From Gudongella sp046224405 (GTDB taxonomy: Bacteria > Bacillota > Clostridia > Tissierellales > Tissierellaceae), in NCBI RefSeq assembly GCF_046224405.1, contig NZ_JBJXRK010000001.1, positions 1-64,000 on the forward strand: a DNA stretch of 64,000 bases, given 5' to 3'. Below, piece by piece: positions 1 to 8,020 of this stretch; within the stretch, counting starts at the first letter, position 1; the number at the start of each line of letters is the position of its first letter. The position numbers and the translations under genes are program-made. The notes under the pieces were generated by a model that was not told where the DNA came from, did no database searches, and was given only the letters and a program-made list of their open reading frames with translations.

Positions 1-2
1 GT

Positions 3-8
3 TATAAT
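3..8 (+). promoter_or_regulatory. possible -10 box of the first gene
   Basis: TATAAT at the very edge of the window, 65 bases before the start at 74. The -35 region would fall outside the window, so this is only a position-based suggestion. Confidence 0.35.
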
Positions 9-73
9 TATACTACAATATGAGTAAAAAAGGAAAGAAACAGGCGTTTTAAAGGACATAGAGGTGAAGCTGA

Positions 74-586
74 ATGAAGTTTATGGATAAAATAAGAGAT
101 GTGTTGTATGACTCGGTTGACTATATATTTATGATTGTTATAGTTCTGGTGGTAATAGGTGTTATCGGCTGGAGACTTGACGTTCTGTTCGCTAAGGATG
201 CACTGGGGTCACAGCAACCTGGACAGGTGATCGTTGACAACAGCGGAAGAGAGGAATATGATCCCGACCAACCCTCAGATGAGCCTGAGGTCATTGTTGA
301 AGGTGAAGAAGGGTCTGAAGATCAGGTAGCACAGGACGGGGAGCCTCAGGAAGAGCCTGGGCAGCCTGCACAACCTTCAATCACCATAGTACAGGTTGAA
401 ATTCCTGTAGGCAGCATGCCTGGAAAGATTGGACTTATTCTGGAGGAGAAGGGCGTCGTAACCAGCAGCAGGGAGTTTATTGCCAAGGCCGTTGAGCTGG
501 GACTGGACACCAAGCTTAAATCCGGAACCTATAAGATCCAGCTAGGACTACCAACTGAAGAAATAGTAAGGCTACTTACAAATTAA
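74..586 (+). CDS. short MltG/YceG-like membrane protein lacking the transglycosylase domain
   Basis: 170 residues. One membrane segment lies at about residues 16-35, followed by a long acidic linker rich in Glu, Asp, Pro and Gln (about 50-105), then a folded C-terminal part (about 108-170) that resembles the LysM-like N-terminal subdomain of endolytic murein transglycosylase MltG, with a turn PVGSMPGKIGLILEEKG and ending SGTYKIQLGLPTEEIVRLL. Full MltG proteins are about 330-380 residues and carry a catalytic Glu in a C-terminal domain that is absent here. The start has GAGGTG seven bases upstream. It is monocistronic and ends in a shared hairpin. Role is inferred only: a wall-associated protein without visible catalytic activity. 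I do not see a frameshifted continuation downstream. Confidence 0.7.
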   Translation: MKFMDKIRDVLYDSVDYIFMIVIVLVVIGVIGWRLDVLFAKDALGSQQPGQVIVDNSGREEYDPDQPSDEPEVIVEGEEGSEDQVAQDGEPQEEPGQPAQPSITIVQVEIPVGSMPGKIGLILEEKGVVTSSREFIAKAVELGLDTKLKSGTYKIQLGLPTEEIVRLLTN

Positions 587-612
587 AGGACCGGCTTTTT
601 AGCCAGTCCTTT
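585..612. terminator. bidirectional terminator
   Basis: Stem AAAGGACCGGCT / AGCCAGTCCTTT with a TTTT loop and one central C-A mismatch, between convergent genes ending at 586 and 612. A-rich and T-rich flanks suit both strands. Confidence 0.75.
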
Positions 613-1172
613 TAATATGTCTCGTTTATATACTCATCTATTACAGATACTCTTCTCTTCTCTGAAAATACCCCTTCCTCCTTGAGAATATCAAGAAGCC
701 AGATTGCCTTGGAGTGGAATATTGCCTCCTTGTAGTCCAGGAGCAGTATTTCGTAAAGCTTGTCCTTGAGACCCTTGGATTCACACTTGATAAAGTATGC
801 CTCAACCCCTTCAAAATCGATCAGCCTAAGAAGGGCAAGGGCAGACTTGTCCTTTTCATGATAATAGTTGTTTCCCTTGTTTAGGTACTGAACATAATAC
901 CTTTGATGCTTTCCAGAGGCCTTGACCTCCTTTGCAAGCATTCTGAAGTATTTTGCCAGGACATTGTAGTACTGGTAGTTGTACATCCCCTTTTCAAAGC
1001 TGTCAACCTTGAGGAAGGGCTTTACATTCATCCTTCTTACAAAATCGTAGTTGTATTCCAGAAACTCCCTCTTGGTGATGTCTCCATTTTCATACTGAGT
1101 AATCAAAGAAGACCTGTGTTCAAAGAAGGTCGTAAACAATCCTTTTTTCCTATGATAAATCAAATTATACAC
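612..1172 (-). CDS. conserved hypothetical protein (possibly DUF6648)
   Basis: 186 residues, soluble, rich in Tyr, Lys and Glu, with no signal peptide or membrane segment. It begins MYNLIYHRKKGLF, with a GTG start and a weak ribosome binding site. From memory it looks like a small family of uncharacterised Clostridia proteins catalogued as DUF6648, but I cannot verify this here. No catalytic motif is visible and the predicted content is mostly helical. It has its own promoter-like sequence (TTGCTG, 16 bases, TATAAT) just upstream at 1206-1233 and shares a terminator with the gene on the opposite strand. Function unknown. Confidence 0.7.
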   Translation of the reverse strand: MYNLIYHRKKGLFTTFFEHRSSLITQYENGDITKREFLEYNYDFVRRMNVKPFLKVDSFEKGMYNYQYYNVLAKYFRMLAKEVKASGKHQRYYVQYLNKGNNYYHEKDKSALALLRLIDFEGVEAYFIKCESKGLKDKLYEILLLDYKEAIFHSKAIWLLDILKEEGVFSEKRRVSVIDEYINETY

Positions 1173-1205
1173 CCATTCTAATATTAAACTTAGTTCCTAG
1201 TGGTT

Positions 1206-1233
1206 ATTATACCACAAATCACCTATCCAGCAA
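1206..1233 (-). promoter_or_regulatory. promoter for the gene at 612-1172
   Basis: On the minus strand TTGCTG, 16 bases, TATAAT, with TGTGG directly before the -10 box. The same TGTGG-TATA arrangement recurs upstream of other genes in this window. Confidence 0.5.
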
Positions 1234-1938
1234 CAATCTAATTTCCTCCTCAGTCAACTCCCTGTACTGGCCAGGCTCCAGAGACTGGTCCAGATGCAGT
1301 GGCCCCATCCTTATCCTCTTTAAGTATGAAACCCTCATGCCGAGGGCCCCAACCATCCTCTTGACCTGGTGGTACTTGCCCTCCTGAATTGTTATTTCAG
1401 CGGTTGAGACAGGTCCTGAGGAAATTATCCTAAGCTCTGCAGGAAGTGTATGGTACCCGTCCTCCAGCAGGATTCCACGGCCAAACTCCTCCACGTGCTC
1501 TTCTGTAAGCCTGCCCTCAATCCTTGCAAGGTAGGCTTTGTCCACCTTCTTCTTGGGGGATAGCAAATCGTGAGCAAGCTTTCCGTCATTTGTTATGAGA
1601 AGAAGCCCTTCAGTATCCTTGTCAAGCCTTCCCACCGGGAAGGGTCTGAAATTCCTATGGAAATCATCAAGCAGCTCTACAACCGTTGATTCCCTTGGGT
1701 CATCCGTGGAGGAAACCATGTCCTTTGGCTTGTTCATCTGGAGATAGATGAACTCCCTGTATCTGATCCTTTTTCCACCACAGATGATCTCGTCTTCTTC
1801 AACATCCACCTTGAAGTCTGAGGCCTTCATGACCTTTCCATTGACAGTGACCATTCCGGCCTTGACCATCTCCTTGACTTCCTTTCTGGTGCCTACCCCC
1901 ATGTTGGCCAGGACCTTGTCAAGTCTTTCCTTTCTCAC
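1219..1938 (-). CDS. rsuA: 16S rRNA pseudouridine synthase, RsuA family
   Basis: 239 residues. An S4 RNA-binding domain occupies about 1-60 (MRKERLDKVLANMGVGTRKE). The catalytic domain carries the RsuA/RluB signature GRLDKDTEGLLLITNDG at 103-119, in which D106 is the expected catalytic Asp. Family knowledge: these enzymes isomerise a single uridine in rRNA, U516 of 16S rRNA for RsuA itself; whether this one acts on 16S or 23S cannot be told from sequence alone. The start is GTG, with GGAGG seven bases upstream; an ATG overlapping it is in another frame and stops at once. Upstream on the same strand is the P-loop gene at 1989-2411, separated by a terminator. Confidence 0.9.
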   Translation of the reverse strand: MRKERLDKVLANMGVGTRKEVKEMVKAGMVTVNGKVMKASDFKVDVEEDEIICGGKRIRYREFIYLQMNKPKDMVSSTDDPRESTVVELLDDFHRNFRPFPVGRLDKDTEGLLLITNDGKLAHDLLSPKKKVDKAYLARIEGRLTEEHVEEFGRGILLEDGYHTLPAELRIISSGPVSTAEITIQEGKYHQVKRMVGALGMRVSYLKRIRMGPLHLDQSLEPGQYRELTEEEIRLLLDR

Positions 1939-1967
1939 ATCCTCACCTCCCCTTTCTAAAAACTAAA

Positions 1968-1983
1968 GGAGCCCGAAGGCTCC
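1968..1983 (-). terminator. terminator of the P-loop gene
   Basis: GGAGCC-TTCG-GGCTCC on the minus strand, a stable UUCG tetraloop, followed by TTTAGTTTTTAG. It lies between the gene ending at 1989 and rsuA. Confidence 0.75.
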
Positions 1984-1988
1984 CTCCC

Positions 1989-2411
1989 TTAAACTTCTAT
2001 TTCCAGGCAGTATGGTCTAAGATTCTCAGGGACCTCAGCCATTGTGTAATCAATATTGATGTAGAACTCAACCTCATACTTCTCTGAAATCCTTTTCAGA
2101 GAATCAATTAAGTACACCATGTCGTTGAATTCAACCTTCATAACCTTGTAGATCCCGTCCACATAGATTTTTTCCAGATCGTAATCCATGGCCATTATCC
2201 CACATAAAAAGCCATAGAAGGACCGCACATTAAGCACGTTGAACTCCATGGCATTAATCAATCTAACATTATAGTTCAAGCTGAATATGTGATTATCGTC
2301 CACATCAACAAAAGCAATATTGCCATTGCCCTCTGCCATATCCTTGTTGGCGTTGTCGATTAACCACTTTGTCTTCCCTGACCCCTTCTCACCTAAAATG
2401 AACTTAACCAT
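1989..2411 (-). CDS. small P-loop ATP-binding protein of unknown role
   Basis: 140 residues. A clear Walker A motif, GEKGSGKT, is at 7-14, and a Walker B-like stretch with NIAFVDVDD is at about 32-40. The rest shows alternating strands and helices consistent with a small nucleotide-binding fold, with no membrane segment. Such short ATP-binding proteins are conserved in Clostridia but uncharacterised as far as I know. It sits directly downstream of the radical SAM gene, 49 bases away. Naming it a kinase or a transport ATPase would go beyond the evidence. Confidence 0.7.
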   Translation of the reverse strand: MVKFILGEKGSGKTKWLIDNANKDMAEGNGNIAFVDVDDNHIFSLNYNVRLINAMEFNVLNVRSFYGFLCGIMAMDYDLEKIYVDGIYKVMKVEFNDMVYLIDSLKRISEKYEVEFYINIDYTMAEVPENLRPYCLEIEV

Positions 2412-2460
2412 GATAAACCACCTTACCTTTCTTGTCTTAATATTATCTTTCTTCAGATGA

Positions 2461-3411
2461 TTAATTAAAGATTCCTAAGGCTTTGCCACCAAGGTAGTTG
2501 AATCTTTTCCCTTGGCAAGTATTTTCATGCTTCATGCGGTGAACTATTTCATCCCTGATCTTCCACCAGGATTCCTGCCAGTTGACAAAAATCGCCCCTT
2601 CCTCAGGAGCTCTCCCGATGATTCTCTGTACTACAATTCCGGGATCCAGATACTCCAGAAAGGTTATTGCCCTCTGGATGTACTCTTCTCTGGAATGAAG
2701 CTCAAATTCACCCTTTTCATACTGTTTTGCCAGTATGGTGTTTTCCATCAAGTAGAGACTGTGCAGCTTAACCTCGTTCACCCCAAGAGCTGAAATCACC
2801 CTTGCTGTTTCAATTACATCCGTCATGTCATCCCAGGGTAGGTTAAGAATCACATGGGCACATGACCTTAAGCCAAAAGCCCTGATATTGATTGCCGCAT
2901 CAATAAACTCGGCAAGTCCATGGCCTCTGTTTACCTTCCTTAGGCTATGATAGTTTACAGACTGCAGGCCCAACTCGATTGTTATATCTATACCCTTATT
3001 ATACTGGATATCACTTAGAAATTGCAAATATTTAAAATTGATGCAGTCAGGTCTTGTGGATATTGAAATTCCAACGATATCCTCCTGTATTGCCTGATTT
3101 ACATAGCTCTTGAAATCCTCCAGAGACATGTATGTGTTGGAAAAATTCTGAAAATATGCTATGAATTTCTTCGCCTTGTATTTTTTCCCTATGTGGTCCC
3201 TGTTTATCCTCAGCTGGTCTCCAACAGACATGCAGGAGGACAGATTCTCAAAGGAACCCCCCTCTTCACCACAAAAGGTGCAGCCACCCTTGCTCAGATT
3301 TCCATCCCTGTTGGGACAGGTAAGTGGCAGCTTGACGGGGAGTTTGTAGACCTTCTCTCCGTATTTGTCCTTTAGATAGCTTGAATACACATTATATACT
3401 TCCTTTTCCAC
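2461..3411 (-). CDS. radical SAM protein, TIGR01212/YhcC family
   Basis: 316 residues. The [4Fe-4S]-binding cysteines are C32, C44 and C47 in CPNRDGNLSKGGCTFCG, the wider C-x11-C-x2-C spacing typical of the YhcC/TIGR01212 family, which is related to the Elp3-like radical SAM proteins. The body contains the expected SISTRPDCI and ELGLQSVN strands of the SAM barrel. Start is GTG with AGAGGTG upstream. It is 14 bases downstream of the HAD phosphatase gene, so the two are probably co-transcribed. The biological substrate of this family is not settled. Confidence 0.88.
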   Translation of the reverse strand: MEKEVYNVYSSYLKDKYGEKVYKLPVKLPLTCPNRDGNLSKGGCTFCGEEGGSFENLSSCMSVGDQLRINRDHIGKKYKAKKFIAYFQNFSNTYMSLEDFKSYVNQAIQEDIVGISISTRPDCINFKYLQFLSDIQYNKGIDITIELGLQSVNYHSLRKVNRGHGLAEFIDAAINIRAFGLRSCAHVILNLPWDDMTDVIETARVISALGVNEVKLHSLYLMENTILAKQYEKGEFELHSREEYIQRAITFLEYLDPGIVVQRIIGRAPEEGAIFVNWQESWWKIRDEIVHRMKHENTCQGKRFNYLGGKALGIFN

Positions 3412-3425
3412 ATTGCACCTCTGCT

Positions 3426-4259
3426 TTATAAATTTAATACCTTCTCCAGAATATGGGCAAGACCTGAATGGTCATTGTCCCTTTCAGTTACAATATCCGC
3501 CGCCGCCTTTGCCAGTCCGCTTCCATTCTTCATGGCTATTCCAAGGCCTGCATTGAGAATCATATCCACGTCGTTGTTGTCGTCTCCAATTGCAATTATC
3601 TCATCCTGCTTGACCCCAATGGATTCAGCATACTCATGGAGGGTCTTCCACTTGCTTCCCCCCGGATTCATTGCCTCATACATTGCCTCGGCAATATATA
3701 TGTTCTCCAGAACATGGGAGCTGTACCTGTCAGGATACTTCTCTCCGATGATTTCGCTGAAGCCTTTTACGGCCTGATAATCTCCCGGGAATACAACTGC
3801 AAGAACCCTGTCAAGCTTGTAAAGCTCCTTTTCAGGGACTACCAGGTATCTCTTGTCCTGCTCGGTGAGATACTTCATGTGGTCACCCAGAAGGTCATCC
3901 TGCTCCACCACCATATCTATCCCTTCAAGATACTTGTCAACGTGGACAATTCCCCTGAGTCTGTGTTCCTTTGCTTCCTTGAGAATATCCAGATAAGATT
4001 CCCGGTCCAGGAACTTTGATATGAGGACCACATCGTCCAGGGAGCTCCTGACGATGTTCCCGTTGTTGGCCATGATAACAAGATGGCTGTCAAGGTCCTT
4101 CACCAGCATCTTGGCTGAATAGTACCTTCTCCCAGTGGCTATAACAACCTGGTAGCCAAGTCCAATAAGCCGGTTAACAGCATCCCTGTTCTCATCTGAT
4201 ATTTTTTTACTGCTGTTCAGCAATGTCCCATCAAGATCAATGGCAATTAGTCTATACAA
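3426..4259 (-). CDS. Cof-type HAD-IIB sugar-phosphatase-like hydrolase
   Basis: About 277 residues. The nucleophile motif DLDGTLLNS is at the N-terminus (Asp 8 and 10 from the chosen start), and the C-terminal HAD motif IAIGDDNNDVDMI supplies the Mg-binding acidic residues. The cap is the alpha/beta type of the IIB (Cof) class. Family members dephosphorylate sugar phosphates or flavin-related phosphates; the substrate is not predictable. I place the start at a TTG at 4259 because it gives the usual MYRLIAIDLDG opening with GAGGTG about eight bases upstream; a GTG three codons earlier overlaps that ribosome binding site. Leads the radical SAM gene. Confidence 0.88.
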   Translation of the reverse strand: MYRLIAIDLDGTLLNSSKKISDENRDAVNRLIGLGYQVVIATGRRYYSAKMLVKDLDSHLVIMANNGNIVRSSLDDVVLISKFLDRESYLDILKEAKEHRLRGIVHVDKYLEGIDMVVEQDDLLGDHMKYLTEQDKRYLVVPEKELYKLDRVLAVVFPGDYQAVKGFSEIIGEKYPDRYSSHVLENIYIAEAMYEAMNPGGSKWKTLHEYAESIGVKQDEIIAIGDDNNDVDMILNAGLGIAMKNGSGLAKAAADIVTERDNDHSGLAHILEKVLNL

Positions 4260-4281
4260 AGGTCTCACCTCATAGAGAAAA

Positions 4282-4311
4282 GAAAGTACCTTGCGGCTGC
4301 AAGGTACTTTC
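4282..4311 (-). terminator. terminator of the DUF1292 gene
   Basis: Long perfect stem GAAAGTACCTTGC / GCAAGGTACTTTC with a four-base loop, then TTTTCTC on the minus strand. Confidence 0.85.
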
Positions 4312-4319
4312 AGATTGGA

Positions 4320-4670
4320 TTATTCTTCGTCTTCCTCGTCTTCATCCTCGTCAGTGTATAGAGCATAGAATGCTTCTGACACAAGATCAAACTCCTCTTC
4401 GTCCTCAATCAAGGCAAGCTCGAATTCCTCTTCACCAAGCTCCTTGTATTCGTATAGAAGAACCTCGTCTTCCTCTTCCTCTTCTTCATCTCCAAGTGGA
4501 AGAAGGGCAATGTATTCCTTGTCCTCTACCTCGAATATTCCTATTACTGCACATTCAAGTTCAGAATCATCATCAAGTGTAAGGGTTATAATCTCCATTT
4601 CCTCATGCTCGTGGTCATGATCGTGGTCATGGTTGCAGTTTTCGTCGTGCACGTGTTTGTTATCGCTCAT
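4320..4670 (-). CDS. DUF1292 protein with a His-rich N-terminus
   Basis: 116 residues. Residues about 6-25 are His-rich (HVHDENCNHDHDHDHEHEE), then a DUF1292 core begins with EIITLTLDDDSELECAVIGIFEV and ends in a very acidic tail. DUF1292 proteins are small acidic Firmicutes proteins often linked with yrzL/ruvX genes; their role is unknown. The His stretch could bind metal; that is inference. The start chosen is the third of three consecutive ATGs, which has AAGGAG at proper spacing. Monocistronic, with its own terminator. Confidence 0.82.
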   Translation of the reverse strand: MSDNKHVHDENCNHDHDHDHEHEEMEIITLTLDDDSELECAVIGIFEVEDKEYIALLPLGDEEEEEEDEVLLYEYKELGEEEFELALIEDEEEFDLVSEAFYALYTDEDEDEEDEE

Positions 4671-4739
4671 CATCATTCTCCTTTTCTTATATTCTACTGT
4701 AATAGTACCTTATTTTGGGTACTTTATACAAGTGAAAAC

Positions 4740-6182
4740 TTAATTTATTTTTTTTAGTGCCTCAAGAAGCAGTTCGTAGGTCCTCTCTGTGGATGAAATG
4801 CTCAGCCTCTCTCCAGGTGCATGTACTCCTGCCATGTTGGGTCCAAGGGATATCATATCAACATCCTCCATGACCTCATCAAAGAGACCGCATTCAAGGC
4901 CTGCATGTATGGCCTCAACCTTTGGTTCCTTTCCTGTAATATCCTTGTGGGCCTCTATAAACACATCCCTTATATATGAGTCCTTCCTGTACTCCCAAGC
5001 GGGATAATCCCCTGAGGTTTCCCACTGAAGACCCAGACCTTCAGAAAGGGTCCCTATTTGGGCAGCTATATACTCCTTCAGGGTCTTCACTGAGCTTCTG
5101 ATTGCATTCTCAATTGTGACCCTATCCTGGTGGGTTGCCACGACACCCATGTTGTTGGAGCTCTCAACCAGGCCTTCAATATCCTGGCTCATGGACTGAA
5201 CCCCCGTCGGTATAAGCATCATGGCCCCAATTATCCTGTCTCTTGTTTCATTTGGCATTGCCTTGCCTGAATGGTCAATCTCCTCCAGAGATACCTGTAC
5301 ACCGCCATCACTTGCAGCCAGCTCCTTCTTGAAGGCTACCTGGTAGCTTTGAACAACCTCCTTGGCCTTTTCATGATTCTCATCATCCATTGAAAGCTTG
5401 GCAATTGAAAGCCTTGGTATGGCATTTGATTTTGAACCTCCCTCGATGTGGAGAAGCTCATAGTCAAGCTCCTTCATCCCAGCAAGCACCCTGGCAAGGA
5501 GTCTGTTTGAATTTCCTCTTCCCTTGTCTATCTCCATACCTGAGTGTCCACCCTTAAGACCGCTGATTCTCAATTCATAGGCCTTGCCTTTCCTCTCCTT
5601 CCACTGGACAGGTGCAGTAACCATAAGTCTAGTCCCTCCGGCACAGCTCACAAGAAGGGTTCCTTCCTCCTCGGAATCGATGTTCACAAGGATCTTCCCC
5701 TTAAGGTTGTTCACATCCAGCTCCTTGGCTCCAGTCATTCCCGACTCCTCGTTTGTGGTTATCAAAAGCTCTATGGGTGGATGTGGAATGTCCTCCGACT
5801 CGATTATTGCAAGGCCCATGGCAACGGCTATGCCATTGTCCGCTCCAAGGGTTGTTTTCGGTGCAACAATAAAGTCCCCGTCCACTTCAAATGGAATTGG
5901 ATCCTTTGAAAAGTCGATGTCACAATCATCCGCCTTTTCACATACCATGTCCATGTGCCCCTGGATGATCACAACGGGCTTGTCCTCATAGCCTTCTGTG
6001 CCGGGCTTTCTGATTATAATATTCAGAGCCTCATCCTGGATCACTTCAAGTCCCAGTCCCTCTCCAACGCCTTTCAGGTAATCACTCACCCTCTTTTCAT
6101 CATAGGAGCATCTGGGAATCCCGGTCAGCTCCTCAAAATAATGAAAAACTCTGTCTGGCTTAAGTCCCTCGGTTTTCCTCAT
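4740..6182 (-). CDS. pepD: aminoacyl-histidine dipeptidase (M20 family)
   Basis: 480 residues from the ATG at 6182, which has GGAGG seven bases upstream; a longer frame to 6218 overlaps the upstream gene and lacks a ribosome binding site. The zinc ligands of the M20/PepD family are visible: QGHMDMV (His), TLGADNGIAVAMG (Asp), TTNEESGMTGA (Glu pair) and IHAGLECGLF near the C-terminus. PepD cleaves dipeptides, classically Xaa-His such as carnosine, in the cytoplasm. It follows the DNA methyltransferase by one base, so translation is probably coupled even though the functions are unrelated. Confidence 0.92.
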   Translation of the reverse strand: MRKTEGLKPDRVFHYFEELTGIPRCSYDEKRVSDYLKGVGEGLGLEVIQDEALNIIIRKPGTEGYEDKPVVIIQGHMDMVCEKADDCDIDFSKDPIPFEVDGDFIVAPKTTLGADNGIAVAMGLAIIESEDIPHPPIELLITTNEESGMTGAKELDVNNLKGKILVNIDSEEEGTLLVSCAGGTRLMVTAPVQWKERKGKAYELRISGLKGGHSGMEIDKGRGNSNRLLARVLAGMKELDYELLHIEGGSKSNAIPRLSIAKLSMDDENHEKAKEVVQSYQVAFKKELAASDGGVQVSLEEIDHSGKAMPNETRDRIIGAMMLIPTGVQSMSQDIEGLVESSNNMGVVATHQDRVTIENAIRSSVKTLKEYIAAQIGTLSEGLGLQWETSGDYPAWEYRKDSYIRDVFIEAHKDITGKEPKVEAIHAGLECGLFDEVMEDVDMISLGPNMAGVHAPGERLSISSTERTYELLLEALKKIN

Positions 6183-6183
6183 A

Positions 6184-7482
6184 CTATACCTCCAATTCTC
6201 TCTCAGCAACATTTCCAAATATATCTATCATCCTGATCATGATGCGGTCATCCTCCTGTGGAAAATCCTCCAGAAGGATCTCAGGCTCCACGTCCTGGCC
6301 GTACCACTCACCTATTGAATCTCTGTGGTTATTTACCCTAAATACCCCAAGATAGTCAATATACATTGACGGTCTTTCCTTGAGGAAACTCATTGCAAGG
6401 TCTGGATCAGATGCATCCCTTTCAATTGATTCCGTGTCCAGTACCATGTCATGGATGGTTACCTTCAAGGCTTTTCCCTTTCTGGAGACCCTAGCCCTGA
6501 AGTCCAGCCTGGAAGAAATCCCTTCATGTACATGATACAGTTTTAGGCCTGCTGCAGCTCCAAGCCTCCTTTTACATGTGACTATGCTGTGGATGCTGCT
6601 GTCCCCTCCAATCCAGCTCCTACCCAGGTCTTGAGCAACCTTAATGGTGGTTCCACTACCCATGAAGAAGTCAGCCACAATTGAGCCCTCCTCTGATGAA
6701 GTCTTTATTATTCTCCTAAGAAGGGATTCCGGCTTCTGGGTTTCATAGCCTACCCTTTCAGAGGAGGTCCTGCCTACCATGTCCAGACTCCATACATCCT
6801 TCATGTTAACCAGTGTATACCAGCCCAGATCATCCTGGTACTCAGACACGTTCTTGAACCTGTAGGGCTTCATGCCACGATTGTATGATTTCTCCCTCTG
6901 GGGGTTGAAGATATAGTCCCTGGTCTTTGTATATACAAGGATGTTGTCATGTTTTTTTGAAAAGCTCCTTCTTCCCGCTCCTCCTGATTTGTAGGACCAT
7001 ATTATCTCATTGAGAAACCTGTCCTCACCAAACACCTGATCCAAGATCAGTCTCAGGTAATGTGATGTCCTGCCGTCCACATGAACGTATATGGTTCCCC
7101 TGTCCGAGAGCAGGTCCCTCATGAGAAAAAGCCTGATTGAGATCATCTGAAGATACTCCATGATCCCATCCTCCCAGGTGTCTCCATAGGCATGGTTGTA
7201 GAAGACCAGCTTCTCATCGCCCTTTCCCACAGTTATTCTTCTCTTGTAGTCAGACCCTGAAAAGAAGGGCGGGTCAATGTAGATCAGGTCTATCTTCCCC
7301 TTCATTCCGCCCTTAATAAGGTGAATTATGGTATGGAGGTTGTCTCCAAGGTACAGCCTGTTGTCCTGGACTGCCTTCCCGTGATGCTCAAGGGTCATAT
7401 CCGCTGCCCTTCCATCCATGAGCTCCAGGGCAAGTGACCTTGAATTTTCAATTATACTGCCAAGCTCAAGAATTCTGTTCAT
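6184..7482 (-). CDS. orphan DNA methyltransferase, motif IV before motif I (beta-type order)
   Basis: 432 residues. Motif IV is IDPPF at 69-73, the SAM-binding motif I VADFFMGSGTT is at 269-279, and the motif X-like TQKPESLL precedes it at 248-255. This order is that of beta-class amino-methyltransferases acting on adenine N6 or cytosine N4. The DPPF form does not decide between the two. The extra C-terminal region (about 320-432) has no recognisable motif and may be the target recognition part or a partner-binding domain. No restriction endonuclease, specificity subunit or Vsr gene is adjacent, so it looks like an orphan enzyme with a regulatory or maintenance role. Good AGGAG upstream of the start. 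Confidence 0.88.
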   Translation of the reverse strand: MNRILELGSIIENSRSLALELMDGRAADMTLEHHGKAVQDNRLYLGDNLHTIIHLIKGGMKGKIDLIYIDPPFFSGSDYKRRITVGKGDEKLVFYNHAYGDTWEDGIMEYLQMISIRLFLMRDLLSDRGTIYVHVDGRTSHYLRLILDQVFGEDRFLNEIIWSYKSGGAGRRSFSKKHDNILVYTKTRDYIFNPQREKSYNRGMKPYRFKNVSEYQDDLGWYTLVNMKDVWSLDMVGRTSSERVGYETQKPESLLRRIIKTSSEEGSIVADFFMGSGTTIKVAQDLGRSWIGGDSSIHSIVTCKRRLGAAAGLKLYHVHEGISSRLDFRARVSRKGKALKVTIHDMVLDTESIERDASDPDLAMSFLKERPSMYIDYLGVFRVNNHRDSIGEWYGQDVEPEILLEDFPQEDDRIMIRMIDIFGNVAERELEV

Positions 7483-7506
7483 ACCTATAGCTCCTGTCCT
7501 TGAAAT

Positions 7507-8010
7507 CTATTCTGTGACCTTCTCCCAGTCAGTATACTGGTTTAATATCTCAACCAACTTCTCGAAGTACACCCTGTGAAGCTCCTTGAATCTTCCCTTG
7601 ACTGGACTGTCAAGGTCCAGAACCCCATATGCCTTTCCTTTCTTTATGATTGGAACTACCAGCTCTGAGTTGGATGCCGAATCACAGGCAATATGTCCAG
7701 GAAACAGGTGTACATCGGGAACAAGCTGAGTCTTCCCTTCCTCTATGGCTGTTCCACACACTCCCTTGCCAATTTCTATCCTGTTGCATGCAGGCAGACC
7801 TTGAAATGGTCCAAGAACAAGGTCGCCATTCTTCATAAGATAGAAGCCCGCCCAGTTAAGGTCCTCCACACATGCCTTTATGATTGCAGTCACATTCGAT
7901 ATGTTGGCCAATACATCCTTTTCTGAGCCCACCTGACCCTTTAACAGGAGAAGCATATACTTCAGCCTTTCCTCCTCGTTCATTTTATCCACTGCATCTA
8001 CTTTAATCAC
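7507..8010 (-). CDS. msrC: free methionine-(R)-sulfoxide reductase (GAF domain)
   Basis: 167 residues, a single GAF domain. The three cysteines of the fRMsr (YebR) family are all present: C75 in GLPACNRI, C85 in GKGVCGTA and C109 in GHIACDSASNSE. These are the residolving and catalytic cysteines that set it apart from signalling GAF domains. It reduces free Met-R-sulfoxide in the cytoplasm with thioredoxin as donor. Start is GTG with GGAGGG six bases upstream, lying at the end of msrA, with 10 bases between the two genes. With msrA it makes a methionine repair unit. Confidence 0.93.
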   Translation of the reverse strand: MIKVDAVDKMNEEERLKYMLLLLKGQVGSEKDVLANISNVTAIIKACVEDLNWAGFYLMKNGDLVLGPFQGLPACNRIEIGKGVCGTAIEEGKTQLVPDVHLFPGHIACDSASNSELVVPIIKKGKAYGVLDLDSPVKGRFKELHRVYFEKLVEILNQYTDWEKVTE

Positions 8011-8020
8011 TTTATCCCTC

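Noticed and set aside
3468..4019. Long plus-strand ORF opposite the HAD phosphatase
   Set aside because: Shadow frame without family match; the minus-strand gene has all HAD motifs.
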